Source: Zobellella iuensis
Lineage (GTDB): Bacteria; Pseudomonadota; Gammaproteobacteria; Enterobacterales; Aeromonadaceae
Assembly: GCF_016746085.1 (NCBI RefSeq)
Contig: NZ_JAERTZ010000031.1
Coordinates: 1 to 42,556, forward strand
Direction of reading: 5' to 3'
Length of the DNA: 42,556 nt
Position numbers and translations under genes: made by a program. Shown here in pieces: positions 1-7,761 of the stretch. The notes beneath the pieces were generated by a model. The model searched no databases. It was given only the letters and a program-made list of their open reading frames with translations, and was not told where the DNA came from. Each line of letters opens with the position of its first letter. Positions within the stretch are counted from its first letter, which is position 1.

Positions 1-90
1 TGCGAGGTCAGCGAATGCTGCCTCCAGGGTCCAACGGCCTCCCCGGTAACTGTTTTTAACTCTATCAGTTCATCTCGCTTCAACATACAA

Positions 91-538
91 GGGTCCGTTT
101 ATGATCAACGGACCAATCCCGCCACCGGCGCCGGGGTTCGGTCGAATAAATTCGACCCCTACAAATGGACGCCGGGTTGGCCGTAGGGTCCGTTTCAACG
201 CACCATTTCGCCAACGGCGCCGGGGTTCGGTCGAATAAATTCGACCCTACGGCGGACGGCGGTTTGGCCAAGGGTCCGTTTCAACGGACCAATCCCGCCA
301 CCGGCGCCGGTTTCGGTCGAATAAATTCAACCCTACGACGGACGGCGGTTTGGCCGTAGGGTCCGTTTCAACGGACCATTTCGCCAACGGCGCCGGGGTT
401 CGGTCGAATAAATTCGACCCCTACAAATGGACGCCGGTTTGGTCGTAGGGTCCGTTTCAACGGACCAATCCCGCCACCGGCGCCGGGGTTCGGTCGAATA
501 AATTCGACCCCTACAAATGGACGGCGGTTTGGCCGAAC
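91..538. repeat. Five-unit tandem array of palindromic repeats
   Basis: Five units begin at 91, 186, 272, 359 and 448, with periods of 86-95 bp. A complete unit holds two short perfect palindromes: GGTCCGTT-TC-AACGGACC and GGTCGAAT-AA-ATTCGACC. They are joined by a GC-rich stretch around GGCGCC and bounded by GTAGGGTC and GACCCTAC, which are inverted copies of each other. Conserved linkers of about 20 bp (GGACGGCGGTTTGGCC-like) separate the units. Unit 1 has a longer loop in its first palindrome and unit 2 has one arm mismatch. The joining stretch alternates between two forms: AATCCCGCCACC in units 1, 3 and 5, and ATTTCGCCAACG in units 2 and 4. No coding region is convincing here. The layout resembles REP/BIME or MITE-like extragenic repeats. 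Bases 1-90 show nothing recognisable. Confidence 0.85.
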
Positions 539-568
539 GGGTATAGCGGTGGCAATATCGGGAGGAGA

Positions 569-592
569 GCCGGCATGGGGTCCCATGCCGGC
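569..592 (-). terminator. Hairpin downstream of the alpha-glucosidase gene
   Basis: A perfect inverted repeat with 11-base arms (GCCGGCATGGG and its complement) and a 2-base centre lies 20 bp past the stop codon of the leftward alpha-glucosidase gene. No U-run follows on either strand, so it may be a 3'-end stabilising hairpin rather than a classical intrinsic terminator. Confidence 0.5.
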
Positions 593-611
593 GGTATTAA
601 GGAAGGGGATA

Positions 612-2303
612 TCAGTCGTTCAGCCGGTACACCCGGGCTTCGAAGGGGCGCAGATCCAGGGTGTCTTCGGCCGGGTGCGGCTCAACCGGGTAGTTGGCCA
701 GGGCCAGCCGCCCATGGTGCAGCGGCCAGGGCAACTGCCGCCGCTGCGCCGGGCGATCGCTCAGGTTGACCAGCACCAGCCAGTGCTGGCCGTCGAGCAG
801 GCGGCTGTAGGCGTACACCTGGGGGTCGGATTCCAGCTCCAGCCGGTAGCGGCCGTAGATCAGGGCCGGCTCGGCCTTGCGCAGGCGGATCAACTGGCGG
901 TAGAAACCGAGTACCGAGTCCGAGTCGCGCCACTGGGACGCCACGTTGATGGTTTCGAAATTCGGGTTGAGCGCCAGCCACGAGCGATCAGTGGTAAAGC
1001 CCGCCCCGGGGCCGGCGTCCCACTGCATGGGGGTGCGGGCATTGTCCCGGCTGGTCTGCGACAGGGTCCGGATGATCTCGGCGTCATCCACGCCCTGTTG
1101 CTTCATCTGGACATACTGGTTTTTGGCGGCCACGTCGTTGAAATCGTCGAGGCTCCCGAACGTGGTGTTGGTCATGCCGATTTCCTGACCCTGGTAGATA
1201 AAGGGCGTACCCTGCATCAGGAAATAGAGGCTGGCGATGGCGGTGGCACTCTGGTACCAATAGTGCTCGGCGTCACCCCATTTGGAGATGATGCGGGGCA
1301 CGTCATGGTTCTCCACGAAGAGCGCATTCCAGCCAAAACCTTCCACTCCCGTCTGCCAGCGACCGAAGGCCTGCTTGATCTGTGACAGGTCCAGGCCCGC
1401 CGCCTCATCTTCCGCCCACAGCCCCACATGGTCGAAGGCGAAGATCATGTCCAGCCGCTGGTGCCGTTCGCCTATCCAGTCTTCCGCCTGGGCCGGTGAT
1501 ACGCCGTTGGCTTCGCCCACCGTCATGACGTCGTAACGGTTGAAGGTTTCCCGGCACATCTCGTCCAGGTGCTCGATAATGCCGTCGACGTTCATCATCT
1601 TGTCCCAGGCGGCACCATAGGCCTGGCCTTCCAGGGCAGGGACGTCGCTCAGGCCGGCTTCCTTCTTGATATGGCTGATGGCGTCGAGGCGAAAACCGTC
1701 GATGCCCTTGTCCAGCCACCAGCGTACCATCTCGTAGATGGCGTCGCGTACCTCGGGGTTTTCCCAGTTCAGGTCCGGCTGCTTGCGGGAAAACAGATGC
1801 AGGTAATATTGCTCTGTGGTCTGGTCATATTCCCAGGCCGAACCCTTGAAGATGCTCTCCCAGTTGTTGGGCTCGGCGCCATTTTTGCCGTCGCGCCAGA
1901 TATACCAGTCGCGCTTGGGGTTGCCGCGGGAAGAGCGGGACTCGATAAACCAGGGGTGCTCGTCGCTGCTGTGGTTGACCACCAGGTCGAGGATGAGCTT
2001 CATGCCACGGGCGTGCACCTCGGCCAGCAGCCGGTCGAAGTCGGCCATGGTGCCGAACTCGGCCATTATGCCTTGGTAGTCACTGATGTCGTAGCCGTTG
2101 TCGTCGTTGGGGGACGGATACATGGGACAGATCCAGATCACATCGATGCCGAGATCCTGGAGGTAGTCCAGCCTGGCGGTGATGCCGTTCAGATCGCCGA
2201 TGCCGTCGCCATTGGAGTCCATAAAGCTGCGCGGGTAGATCTGGTAGGCCACGGCTTCTTTCCACCAGTGGCGGGTGACGGAGGTAGGGGGTTGCCCGGG
2301 CAT
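612..2303 (-). CDS. GH13 alpha-glucosidase (oligo-1,6-glucosidase/maltase type)
   Basis: Cytoplasmic alpha-glucosidase of 563 aa, close in sequence to Bacillus oligo-1,6-glucosidases (GH13 subfamily 31 type); no signal peptide is visible. It should release glucose from the non-reducing end of short alpha-glucosides imported by the neighbouring transporter. The (beta/alpha)8 barrel starts near residue 14 (WKEAVAYQIYPRSF). Region I is DLVVNH (106-111). The nucleophile is D207 in GFRLDA, the acid/base E264 in TVGEANG and the stabiliser D334 in ENHDVPR. The residue after the nucleophile is Ala; in this family Val there favours alpha-1,6 links and Ala or Thr favours alpha-1,4, so maltase-like activity is inferred. 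A GAGG ribosome-binding site precedes the ATG. It lies 21 bp downstream of the MalK-type gene, so the two probably form an operon. TreC was considered, but the sequence is closer to oligo-1,6-glucosidases. Confidence 0.9.
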   Translation of the reverse strand: MPGQPPTSVTRHWWKEAVAYQIYPRSFMDSNGDGIGDLNGITARLDYLQDLGIDVIWICPMYPSPNDDNGYDISDYQGIMAEFGTMADFDRLLAEVHARGMKLILDLVVNHSSDEHPWFIESRSSRGNPKRDWYIWRDGKNGAEPNNWESIFKGSAWEYDQTTEQYYLHLFSRKQPDLNWENPEVRDAIYEMVRWWLDKGIDGFRLDAISHIKKEAGLSDVPALEGQAYGAAWDKMMNVDGIIEHLDEMCRETFNRYDVMTVGEANGVSPAQAEDWIGERHQRLDMIFAFDHVGLWAEDEAAGLDLSQIKQAFGRWQTGVEGFGWNALFVENHDVPRIISKWGDAEHYWYQSATAIASLYFLMQGTPFIYQGQEIGMTNTTFGSLDDFNDVAAKNQYVQMKQQGVDDAEIIRTLSQTSRDNARTPMQWDAGPGAGFTTDRSWLALNPNFETINVASQWRDSDSVLGFYRQLIRLRKAEPALIYGRYRLELESDPQVYAYSRLLDGQHWLVLVNLSDRPAQRRQLPWPLHHGRLALANYPVEPHPAEDTLDLRPFEARVYRLND

Positions 2304-2324
2304 AAAAATCCTCGTTGATTCAGG

Positions 2325-3455
2325 TTACTTGATCAGTAGTTCGGTCTGGGGATCGAAATAGCAGACATGATCCATCTCGGCGGCCAGGGCCAGCGGCTCG
2401 CCTTCCGCGACGCGGCTCCGGCCACCGAGGCGGGCGTTGAGCCTGTGCTCTCCGGCTTGCAGTTGCACAAAGGTATCGGAGCCGGAGGACTCGACATTGG
2501 CTACCGGCAGGTGGATGGCGTGATCGTGTCGCGCTTCGCGGTAGGGATGCAGCGCCTCGGGACGCAGGCCTACCACTACTTCCTTGTCCTGGTAGTCACG
2601 CAGCCGTTCGGTGGCGCGACTATCCACCAGGGTAAAGCCGTTTGGACCGCACACCTCGAGGAGGACGCCGGCATCGCTGAGCTCGACCCGGGCGGGCAGC
2701 AGGTTCATCGGCGGGGTGCCCATAAAGTTGGCCACGAACATGTTGGCCGGTTCGTCGTAGATTTGCTGTGGGGTCCCCACCTGCTGGATATGGCCGTCGC
2801 GCAGTACCACTATCTTGGTGCCCAGGGTCATGGCTTCTATCTGATCGTGGGTCACATAGACGATGGAAGCGTTGGTCTGTTTGTGCAGATGGTGGATCTC
2901 GGCGCGCATCTCCACCCGCAGCTTGGCATCCAGGTTGGAGAGGGGCTCGTCGAACAGGAACAGCACCGGCTCCCGCACCAGTGCCCGGCCCATGGCCACC
3001 CGTTGCCGCTGGCCGCCACTGAGCTGCGATGGCTTGCGATCGAGCAGGTGATCGATTTGCAGCATTTGCGCCACCTCCCGGGTCTTGCGCTGCTGCTCTT
3101 CCTTCGGAACCTTGCGGATTTTCATGCCGAAGGCGATGTTTTCCGCCACCGTCATGGTGGGATAGAGGGCATAGGACTGGAACACCATGGCGATATCCCG
3201 ATCCCGGGGCGGTACCCGGGTCACGTCGCGGCCGTCGATCAGGATCTGGCCGCCGGTGGTCTCTTCCAGGCCGGCAATGCAGTTGAGCAGGGTGGATTTG
3301 CCGCAGCCCGAGGGGCCGACCAGCACCAGGAAGTCCCCTTCTTTCATATCCACCGACACTGATTTGAGGATGTCGGTCCCGCCGTAGCTTTTAATCAGGG
3401 CATTGATCGACAGTACCTTGTGGGCCTGCTCCTGTTGGGTTGCTGTGTTCACCAT
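2325..3455 (-). CDS. MalK/UgpC-type sugar ABC transporter ATPase (cluster A)
   Basis: ATP-binding subunit of a carbohydrate importer, 376 aa from the chosen start. Walker [10 protein letters not shown] is at 47-55, the signature LSGGQ at 145-149, Walker B ends in FDEP near 168-171, and the H-loop is in YVTHDQ. A C-terminal TOBE/regulatory domain contains VGLRPEAL. The frame opens further upstream, but GGAG six bases before the ATG at 3455 supports starting at MVNTATQQ. The sequence is of the MsmK/UgpC sort and clearly differs from the enterobacterial-type MalK at 17221-18327. It diverges from the cluster A malE, so the two units probably share a control region, and it should energise the MalFG pair at 5150-7616. 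Such ATPases can serve several importers, so exclusive pairing is inferred. Confidence 0.9.
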   Translation of the reverse strand: MVNTATQQEQAHKVLSINALIKSYGGTDILKSVSVDMKEGDFLVLVGPSGCGKSTLLNCIAGLEETTGGQILIDGRDVTRVPPRDRDIAMVFQSYALYPTMTVAENIAFGMKIRKVPKEEQQRKTREVAQMLQIDHLLDRKPSQLSGGQRQRVAMGRALVREPVLFLFDEPLSNLDAKLRVEMRAEIHHLHKQTNASIVYVTHDQIEAMTLGTKIVVLRDGHIQQVGTPQQIYDEPANMFVANFMGTPPMNLLPARVELSDAGVLLEVCGPNGFTLVDSRATERLRDYQDKEVVVGLRPEALHPYREARHDHAIHLPVANVESSGSDTFVQLQAGEHRLNARLGGRSRVAEGEPLALAAEMDHVCYFDPQTELLIK

Positions 3456-3914
3456 CTGTTGCTCCATTATGAGGACGCCCGCCGCGTGACTCCGGCAGCG
3501 GAATTGTCGCCAGGGCACCTTGCTTCCTTAAAATTTAAAACGCTTTGAAATTAGCTTAACCGGGCGTGGAAGCAACCGCCAGATCCATGACTTGTGACGC
3601 GCGCCTCATTTTTTCGGGAGGGAGAGAGCATGAGTCCTTAATTTTGTTGTTTTCAGTTTTCTTTTTTGAAAATTAATAACGCATATTGGGCTTTTTGTGT
3701 GATTTATGTTTCATTTTTAAGGGTTCGGTTGTTGTTCTCTTGAAATGTTGCGTCAGATCACACTATGGTGGCATGCTGATGGTTCTGCCTTGCATCTATG
3801 GTTGAAAGCGCTTTAAATTTGATCGTCCGCCGTTTCTCCCCCCAGAGGCTGGCGCGCATTGTCATCGGTCCGCCAGGCAGGAGTCTGGATAAAACATGAT
3901 AGGAAGGTACAACC
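3456..3914. promoter_or_regulatory. Divergent control region of cluster A with two LacI-type operator-like sites
   Basis: This AT-rich 459-bp stretch separates the leftward malK-type gene from the rightward malE. Two related palindromic sites occur: 3534-3550, which reads TTTCAAAGCGTTTTAAA on the minus strand, and 3802-3817 on the plus strand, TTGAAAGCGCTTTAAA. They match at 14 of 16 positions and have the central CG typical of LacI/CcpA-family operators. One lies close to each divergent gene. Weak CRP-like sites (TGTGA at 3593-3597; a TCACA half-site near 3760) are also present. I find no MalT box with fewer than about three mismatches. No LacI-family gene is in the window. Confidence 0.45.
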
Positions 3915-5081
3915 ATGATGAAGTTTAAGATCAATTTGCTGGCCGGTCTGATTGCCGGGGTGATGTCCAGCTCGGCGCTGGCCTTTGAACAGGACAAGCT
4001 GGTGATCTGGAGCGGCAGCACCAACAGGGGCGTGGTCGCCGTGGCCCAGCAGTTCACCGAGGAACTGGGTATCGAGGTGGTGGTGGAACATCCCGAGCCG
4101 GTGACCGACAAGTTCCAGCAGTCCGCCGCCAACGGCCAGGGGCCGGACATCATCCTCTGGGCCCACGACCGCTTCGGCGAATGGGGCGCCGGCGGCCTGC
4201 TCACGCCGGTGGAGCCGAGCCAGGAGATCAGGGAGCGGATGTTCGACTTCAGCTGGGACGCCCTGACCCTCGACGGCCGCATCTGGGGTTATCCGCTTTC
4301 CATCGAGGCGGTGGGCCTTATCTACAACAAGGATCTGTTGCCCGAGCCGCCGAGCTCCTTCGAGCAGATTTTCGATCTCAAGCTGGCCGATGGCGTCAAG
4401 GCCATCATGTGGGACTACAACAATGCCTACTTCTCCATGCCGCTGCTGATGGCCAACGGCGGCTATGTGTTCAAGCAGGAAGGCGGGGTCTACGATGCGC
4501 GCGACGTGGGCGTCAACAACGAGGGCGCGGTCAAGGGCGCCAGGATGATCAAGCGGCTGATCGACGAAAAAGTGATGCCGGTCGGGGCCGATTACAACGT
4601 GATGGACACCGCCTTCAACAAGGGCGAACTGGCCATGATGATCAACGGCCCCTGGGCCTGGGACAACCTCAAGGCCACCGGCATCAACTTCGGCGTGGCG
4701 CCCCTGCCCACCATCGAGGGCCAGTCGCCCAGATCCTTTATCGGGGTGATCTCCGCCGGCATCAACGCCGCCAGCCCGAACAAGGATCTGGCGGTGGAAT
4801 TCATCGAGAACTACCTGCTGACCGAAGCCGGCCTGGCCGGGCTGAACGAGGCGGTGGCCCTGGGTGCGGTGGCGCACAAGGCCTACTCACAAGTGTTGTC
4901 CCGGGATCCGAACGTGGCGGCCACCCAGCAGATCGCGGCCCAGGGCGTGCCCATGCCCGGCATTCCCGAAACCGGCAAGTTCTGGGCGGCGATGAACCCG
5001 GCGCTGCAGAACATCACCGGCGGCCAGCAGACGGTGGAGAAGGCGCTGGATGACGCCGCCACCCGGATGCTGGCGAAATAA
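3915..5081 (+). CDS. Periplasmic alpha-glucoside-binding protein, MalE-like (cluster A)
   Basis: Solute-binding protein of 388 aa with a Sec signal peptide (MMKFK, then a hydrophobic stretch, cleavage after ALA at 21-23). It delivers a sugar to the MalFG pair downstream. It aligns with E. coli MalE along its length: [23 protein letters not shown] and [11 protein letters not shown] are all present. At the ligand site, however, E. coli Asp14-Lys15 (NGDKGYNG) is replaced by SGSTNRGV, with T36 and N37 at those positions. The Trp340-Tyr341 pair becomes W357-A358. The paralogue at 19693-20877 keeps all four residues. An alpha-glucoside other than plain maltose is therefore inferred. AGGAAGG precedes the start. 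The 68-bp gap to malF holds a strong hairpin. Confidence 0.9.
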   Translation: MMKFKINLLAGLIAGVMSSSALAFEQDKLVIWSGSTNRGVVAVAQQFTEELGIEVVVEHPEPVTDKFQQSAANGQGPDIILWAHDRFGEWGAGGLLTPVEPSQEIRERMFDFSWDALTLDGRIWGYPLSIEAVGLIYNKDLLPEPPSSFEQIFDLKLADGVKAIMWDYNNAYFSMPLLMANGGYVFKQEGGVYDARDVGVNNEGAVKGARMIKRLIDEKVMPVGADYNVMDTAFNKGELAMMINGPWAWDNLKATGINFGVAPLPTIEGQSPRSFIGVISAGINAASPNKDLAVEFIENYLLTEAGLAGLNEAVALGAVAHKAYSQVLSRDPNVAATQQIAAQGVPMPGIPETGKFWAAMNPALQNITGGQQTVEKALDDAATRMLAK

Positions 5082-5087
5082 TGGCCA

Positions 5088-5110
5088 TGCCGGCACCTTG
5101 GGTGCCGGCA
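5088..5110 (+). other. malE-malF intercistronic hairpin (cluster A)
   Basis: A perfect inverted repeat with 10-base arms (TGCCGGCACC and its complement) and a TTG loop starts 7 bp after the malE stop. It is not followed by a U-run. In E. coli maltose operons, structured malE-malF junctions help keep the binding protein more abundant than the membrane subunits; a similar 3'-stabiliser role is inferred. Confidence 0.6.
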
Positions 5111-5149
5111 GCCTGTAGCAACGATCACAATGTATTTTTGGAGGCTGGC

Positions 5150-6724
5150 ATGAGTTCGCCGACGGTCTGTGCGGAACCGGTGATGGGGGTTGAGAAGCCG
5201 TCGCGGTGGTCCCTGGCCAACATGGTCAAATTGAGTGTTCTCGGGGTGGTGTCGCTGGCACTGCTGTACGCGGTGTGGAGCCTGTACCTGGCCGGCGAGC
5301 CGCTGTTCGCGGTGCTGGTGATGGCGGTGCTGGTGGGCTTTGCCCTGATCTACGGCAACCGGCGTTTCTACACCGCCCGCTTCGTGTTTCCGGCGGTGGT
5401 GACGGTGGGGCTGTTCATCGCCTTTCCGGTGATCTACACCAGCTACGTCGGCTTCACCAACTACAGCGCCAGCAACCTGCTGTCTTTCCACCGGGTCAAC
5501 GACATTCACCTGTCCCAGGTCACGGTGGACAAGAGCAGCGAGCGGCCCTTCTTCCTGCTGCCGGTCGAGGGCGGTTACCGGCTGGTGCTGCGTGGTGCCG
5601 ACGGCGATCTGATAAGCGACCCCTTCGTCGCCGATGGCCAGCCCCAGCGGTTGCCGATGCAGGCAAGCGGGGAACTGGCGGCGCGGGCCGACGCCTTTCT
5701 GCCGGCCCGCGACCTGGTGCGCCTGCGCGGCGAGCTGGGCGCCATCACCGCCCTGCTGCCCGACGGCCAGCGCCTGACCACCTCCGGTATCCGCACCATG
5801 GCCCATGTCCAGCCCGTGTTCGAAGAACTCGAGGACGGCCGGCTGCGCAACCGGCTCGACGGCGGCATACTGGTGGCGGATCACTCGGTGGGCTTCTACC
5901 GGGACGAAGCGGGCAACCAGGTGGCCCCCGGCTGGCGGGTCAACGTGGGCCTGGACAACTTCAAGCGCATCCTGTTCTCCGAGGGCATCCGCGGCCCCAT
6001 GCTGGAAATCTTTATCTGGACGGTCGCCTTCGCCCTGCTGTCGGTGCTGTTCACCTTCGGGGTAGGGGTGCTGCTGGCGGTGATACTGCAGTGGGAGCAC
6101 CTGCGCTTTCGCGGCCTGTACCGCATCCTGCTGATTTTGCCCTATGCGGTGCCGGGCTTTATTTCCATCCTGGTGTTCCGCGGCCTGTTCAACCAGAACT
6201 TCGGCGAAATCAACATGATCCTGGAGGCGGTGTTCGGCATCCGGCCCGAGTGGTTCACCAACCCGACCCTGGCCCGCGCCATGACCATTATCGTCAACAC
6301 CTGGCTGGGCTATCCCTACATGATGCTGCTGGCCATGGGTTACCTGCAGTCGGTGCCCGGCGATCACGCCAAGGCCGCGGCCCTGGAAGGAGCCAGCCCG
6401 GTGCGCAGCTTCTTCTCCATCACCCTGCCGCAGATTTTGCCGCCCTTCGCGCCCATGCTGATCTCGGCCTTCGCCTTCAACTTCAACAACCTGGTGCTGA
6501 TCCTGCTGCTCACCCGGGGCCTGCCGGACATTCCGGGCACCCTGATCCCGGCCGGCTCCACCGATCTGCTGGCGTCCTTTACCTATCGCATCAGCTTTAT
6601 GGACTCGGGCCAGAACTTCGGCCTGGCCGGTGCCATCGCCACCCTGATCTTCGCTATCGTCGGGGCCATGGCCTATGCCAACTTCGTGGCACTGCGCCGT
6701 GCCGTGGCCGCCAAGGGGAAATAA
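5150..6724 (+). CDS. MalF-type ABC permease (cluster A)
   Basis: Inner-membrane permease of 524 aa. Hydrophobic segments lie near the N-terminus, then a periplasmic insertion of about 180 residues corresponds to the P2 domain of E. coli MalF, and the C-terminal half is the conserved permease core. The EAA loop that contacts the ATPase is in AKAAALEGASPVRSFFSITLP. Other conserved segments are NQNFGEIN and [10 protein letters not shown]. The frame is open upstream, but GGAGG seven bases before the ATG at 5150 (MSSPTVC) fixes the start. It forms an operon with malE upstream and malG one base downstream, and builds the translocation pathway with MalG. Confidence 0.92.
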   Translation: MSSPTVCAEPVMGVEKPSRWSLANMVKLSVLGVVSLALLYAVWSLYLAGEPLFAVLVMAVLVGFALIYGNRRFYTARFVFPAVVTVGLFIAFPVIYTSYVGFTNYSASNLLSFHRVNDIHLSQVTVDKSSERPFFLLPVEGGYRLVLRGADGDLISDPFVADGQPQRLPMQASGELAARADAFLPARDLVRLRGELGAITALLPDGQRLTTSGIRTMAHVQPVFEELEDGRLRNRLDGGILVADHSVGFYRDEAGNQVAPGWRVNVGLDNFKRILFSEGIRGPMLEIFIWTVAFALLSVLFTFGVGVLLAVILQWEHLRFRGLYRILLILPYAVPGFISILVFRGLFNQNFGEINMILEAVFGIRPEWFTNPTLARAMTIIVNTWLGYPYMMLLAMGYLQSVPGDHAKAAALEGASPVRSFFSITLPQILPPFAPMLISAFAFNFNNLVLILLLTRGLPDIPGTLIPAGSTDLLASFTYRISFMDSGQNFGLAGAIATLIFAIVGAMAYANFVALRRAVAAKGK

Positions 6725-6725
6725 C

Positions 6726-7616
6726 ATGATCGTCGAATATCCGCGCAACCTGCTGCTGCGTAAAATCCTGGCCCACGGCTTCCTGTGGATTTTCCTGCTG
6801 CTGATCCTGTTTCCGTTCGTGATGATACTGTCCATTTCCTTCCGGGAGGGCAACTTCGCCACCGGCAGCATCTTTCCCGAAAACCCCACCCTGGAGCACT
6901 GGGCGCTGGCCCTGGGGCTGGACTATGTGCGGCCCGACGGCACCCGGGTGACGCCGCCCTTTCCGGTGTTGCTGTGGCTGTGGAACTCGGTCAAGGTCGG
7001 CACCATCGCCTCCCTGGGGGTGCTGGCGGTGTCCACCATCGCGGCCTATTCCTTCTCGCGGATGAAGTTCCGCGGCAAGGGCGGCCTGCTGGATTCGCTG
7101 CTGCTGATCCAGATGTTTCCCAGTGCCCTGGCGGTGGTGGCGCTCTACGCCATCTTCGACGCCCTGGGCAAGGTGACGCCCATCCTCGGCATCGACAGCC
7201 ACTGGTCGCTGATCCTCTGCTACCTGAGCGGGGTGACCATGAACATCTGGATCATCAAGGGTTATTTCGACGCCATCGATCCGGCCCTGGACAAGGCCAC
7301 CCAGATCGACGGTGCTACCCCCTGGCAGACCTTCCGCCATGTGTTCCTGCCGCTGGCGGTGCCCATACTGGCGGTGGTGTTCGTGCTGGCCTTTATCGGC
7401 ACCGTCACCGATTACCCCCTGGCCTCGGTACTGCTGCGCAAGACCGAGCAGATGACCCTGGCGGTGGGTGCGCGCCAGTACCTGGTGGATCACAAGTACC
7501 TGTGGGGCGACTTCGCCGCCGCCGCCATACTGTCGGGGCTGCCGATCACCCTGATGTTCCTGCTGGCCCAGCGCTACCTGGTGTCCGGCCTGTCCGACGG
7601 CGGCGTCAAGGGCTAG
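6726..7616 (+). CDS. MalG-type ABC permease (cluster A)
   Basis: Second permease subunit, 296 aa, the same length as E. coli MalG. It is a polytopic inner-membrane protein with a membrane segment from about residue 15, the conserved SFREGNFATG segment, and the EAA-type loop IDGATPWQTFRHVFLPL that docks on the ATPase. The C-terminus, LSDGGVKG, matches the family tail. The ATG lies one base after the malF stop with GGGGA upstream, so translation is probably coupled. The binding-protein-facing periplasmic loops were not analysed. It pairs with MalF at 5150-6724 and probably uses the ATPase at 2325-3455. Confidence 0.93.
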   Translation: MIVEYPRNLLLRKILAHGFLWIFLLLILFPFVMILSISFREGNFATGSIFPENPTLEHWALALGLDYVRPDGTRVTPPFPVLLWLWNSVKVGTIASLGVLAVSTIAAYSFSRMKFRGKGGLLDSLLLIQMFPSALAVVALYAIFDALGKVTPILGIDSHWSLILCYLSGVTMNIWIIKGYFDAIDPALDKATQIDGATPWQTFRHVFLPLAVPILAVVFVLAFIGTVTDYPLASVLLRKTEQMTLAVGARQYLVDHKYLWGDFAAAAILSGLPITLMFLLAQRYLVSGLSDGGVKG

Positions 7617-7621
7617 CCGAG

Positions 7622-7673
7622 GTCGGGAAGGTCCCGACGGTTCCCTGTCGCCATCCGGCGGCGGGGAACCGTC
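7622..7673 (+). terminator. Double hairpin after cluster A malG
   Basis: Two perfect stems follow the malG stop: GTCGGGA/TCCCGAC (7622-7638, 3-base loop) and GACGGTTCCC/GGGAACCGTC (7636-7645 with 7664-7673). They share a few bases, so they are alternative folds. No U-run follows. This may weaken readthrough into the GlgX-like gene or protect the upstream mRNA. Confidence 0.5.
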
Positions 7674-7761
7674 AGGCGCTATGCTGTTCTCAGGATCCCT
7701 GTTTTTCGCCCGGTGGTGCCGGGCGTGTCTGTTGTTTGTATGTTCAGGCTAAGGAGAGCCT

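Noticed and set aside
91-538. CRISPR-like periodicity
   Set aside because: The parts between palindromes are conserved rather than variable, the units are 86-95 bp, and no cas gene is near.
561-572. MalT box-like GGGAGGAGAG near the left terminator
   Set aside because: It has two mismatches to the box and lies downstream of the alpha-glucosidase gene with no gene to control on the right.
3593-3770. CRP sites in the cluster A control region
   Set aside because: Only half-sites or 7-8 of 10 core matches were found, so they are noted as weak and not called as separate features.
4883-6889. Long antisense frame across malE-malF-malG
   Set aside because: It has His/Gln/Gly-rich shadow composition opposite recognised transporter genes, with no motif or ribosome-binding site.
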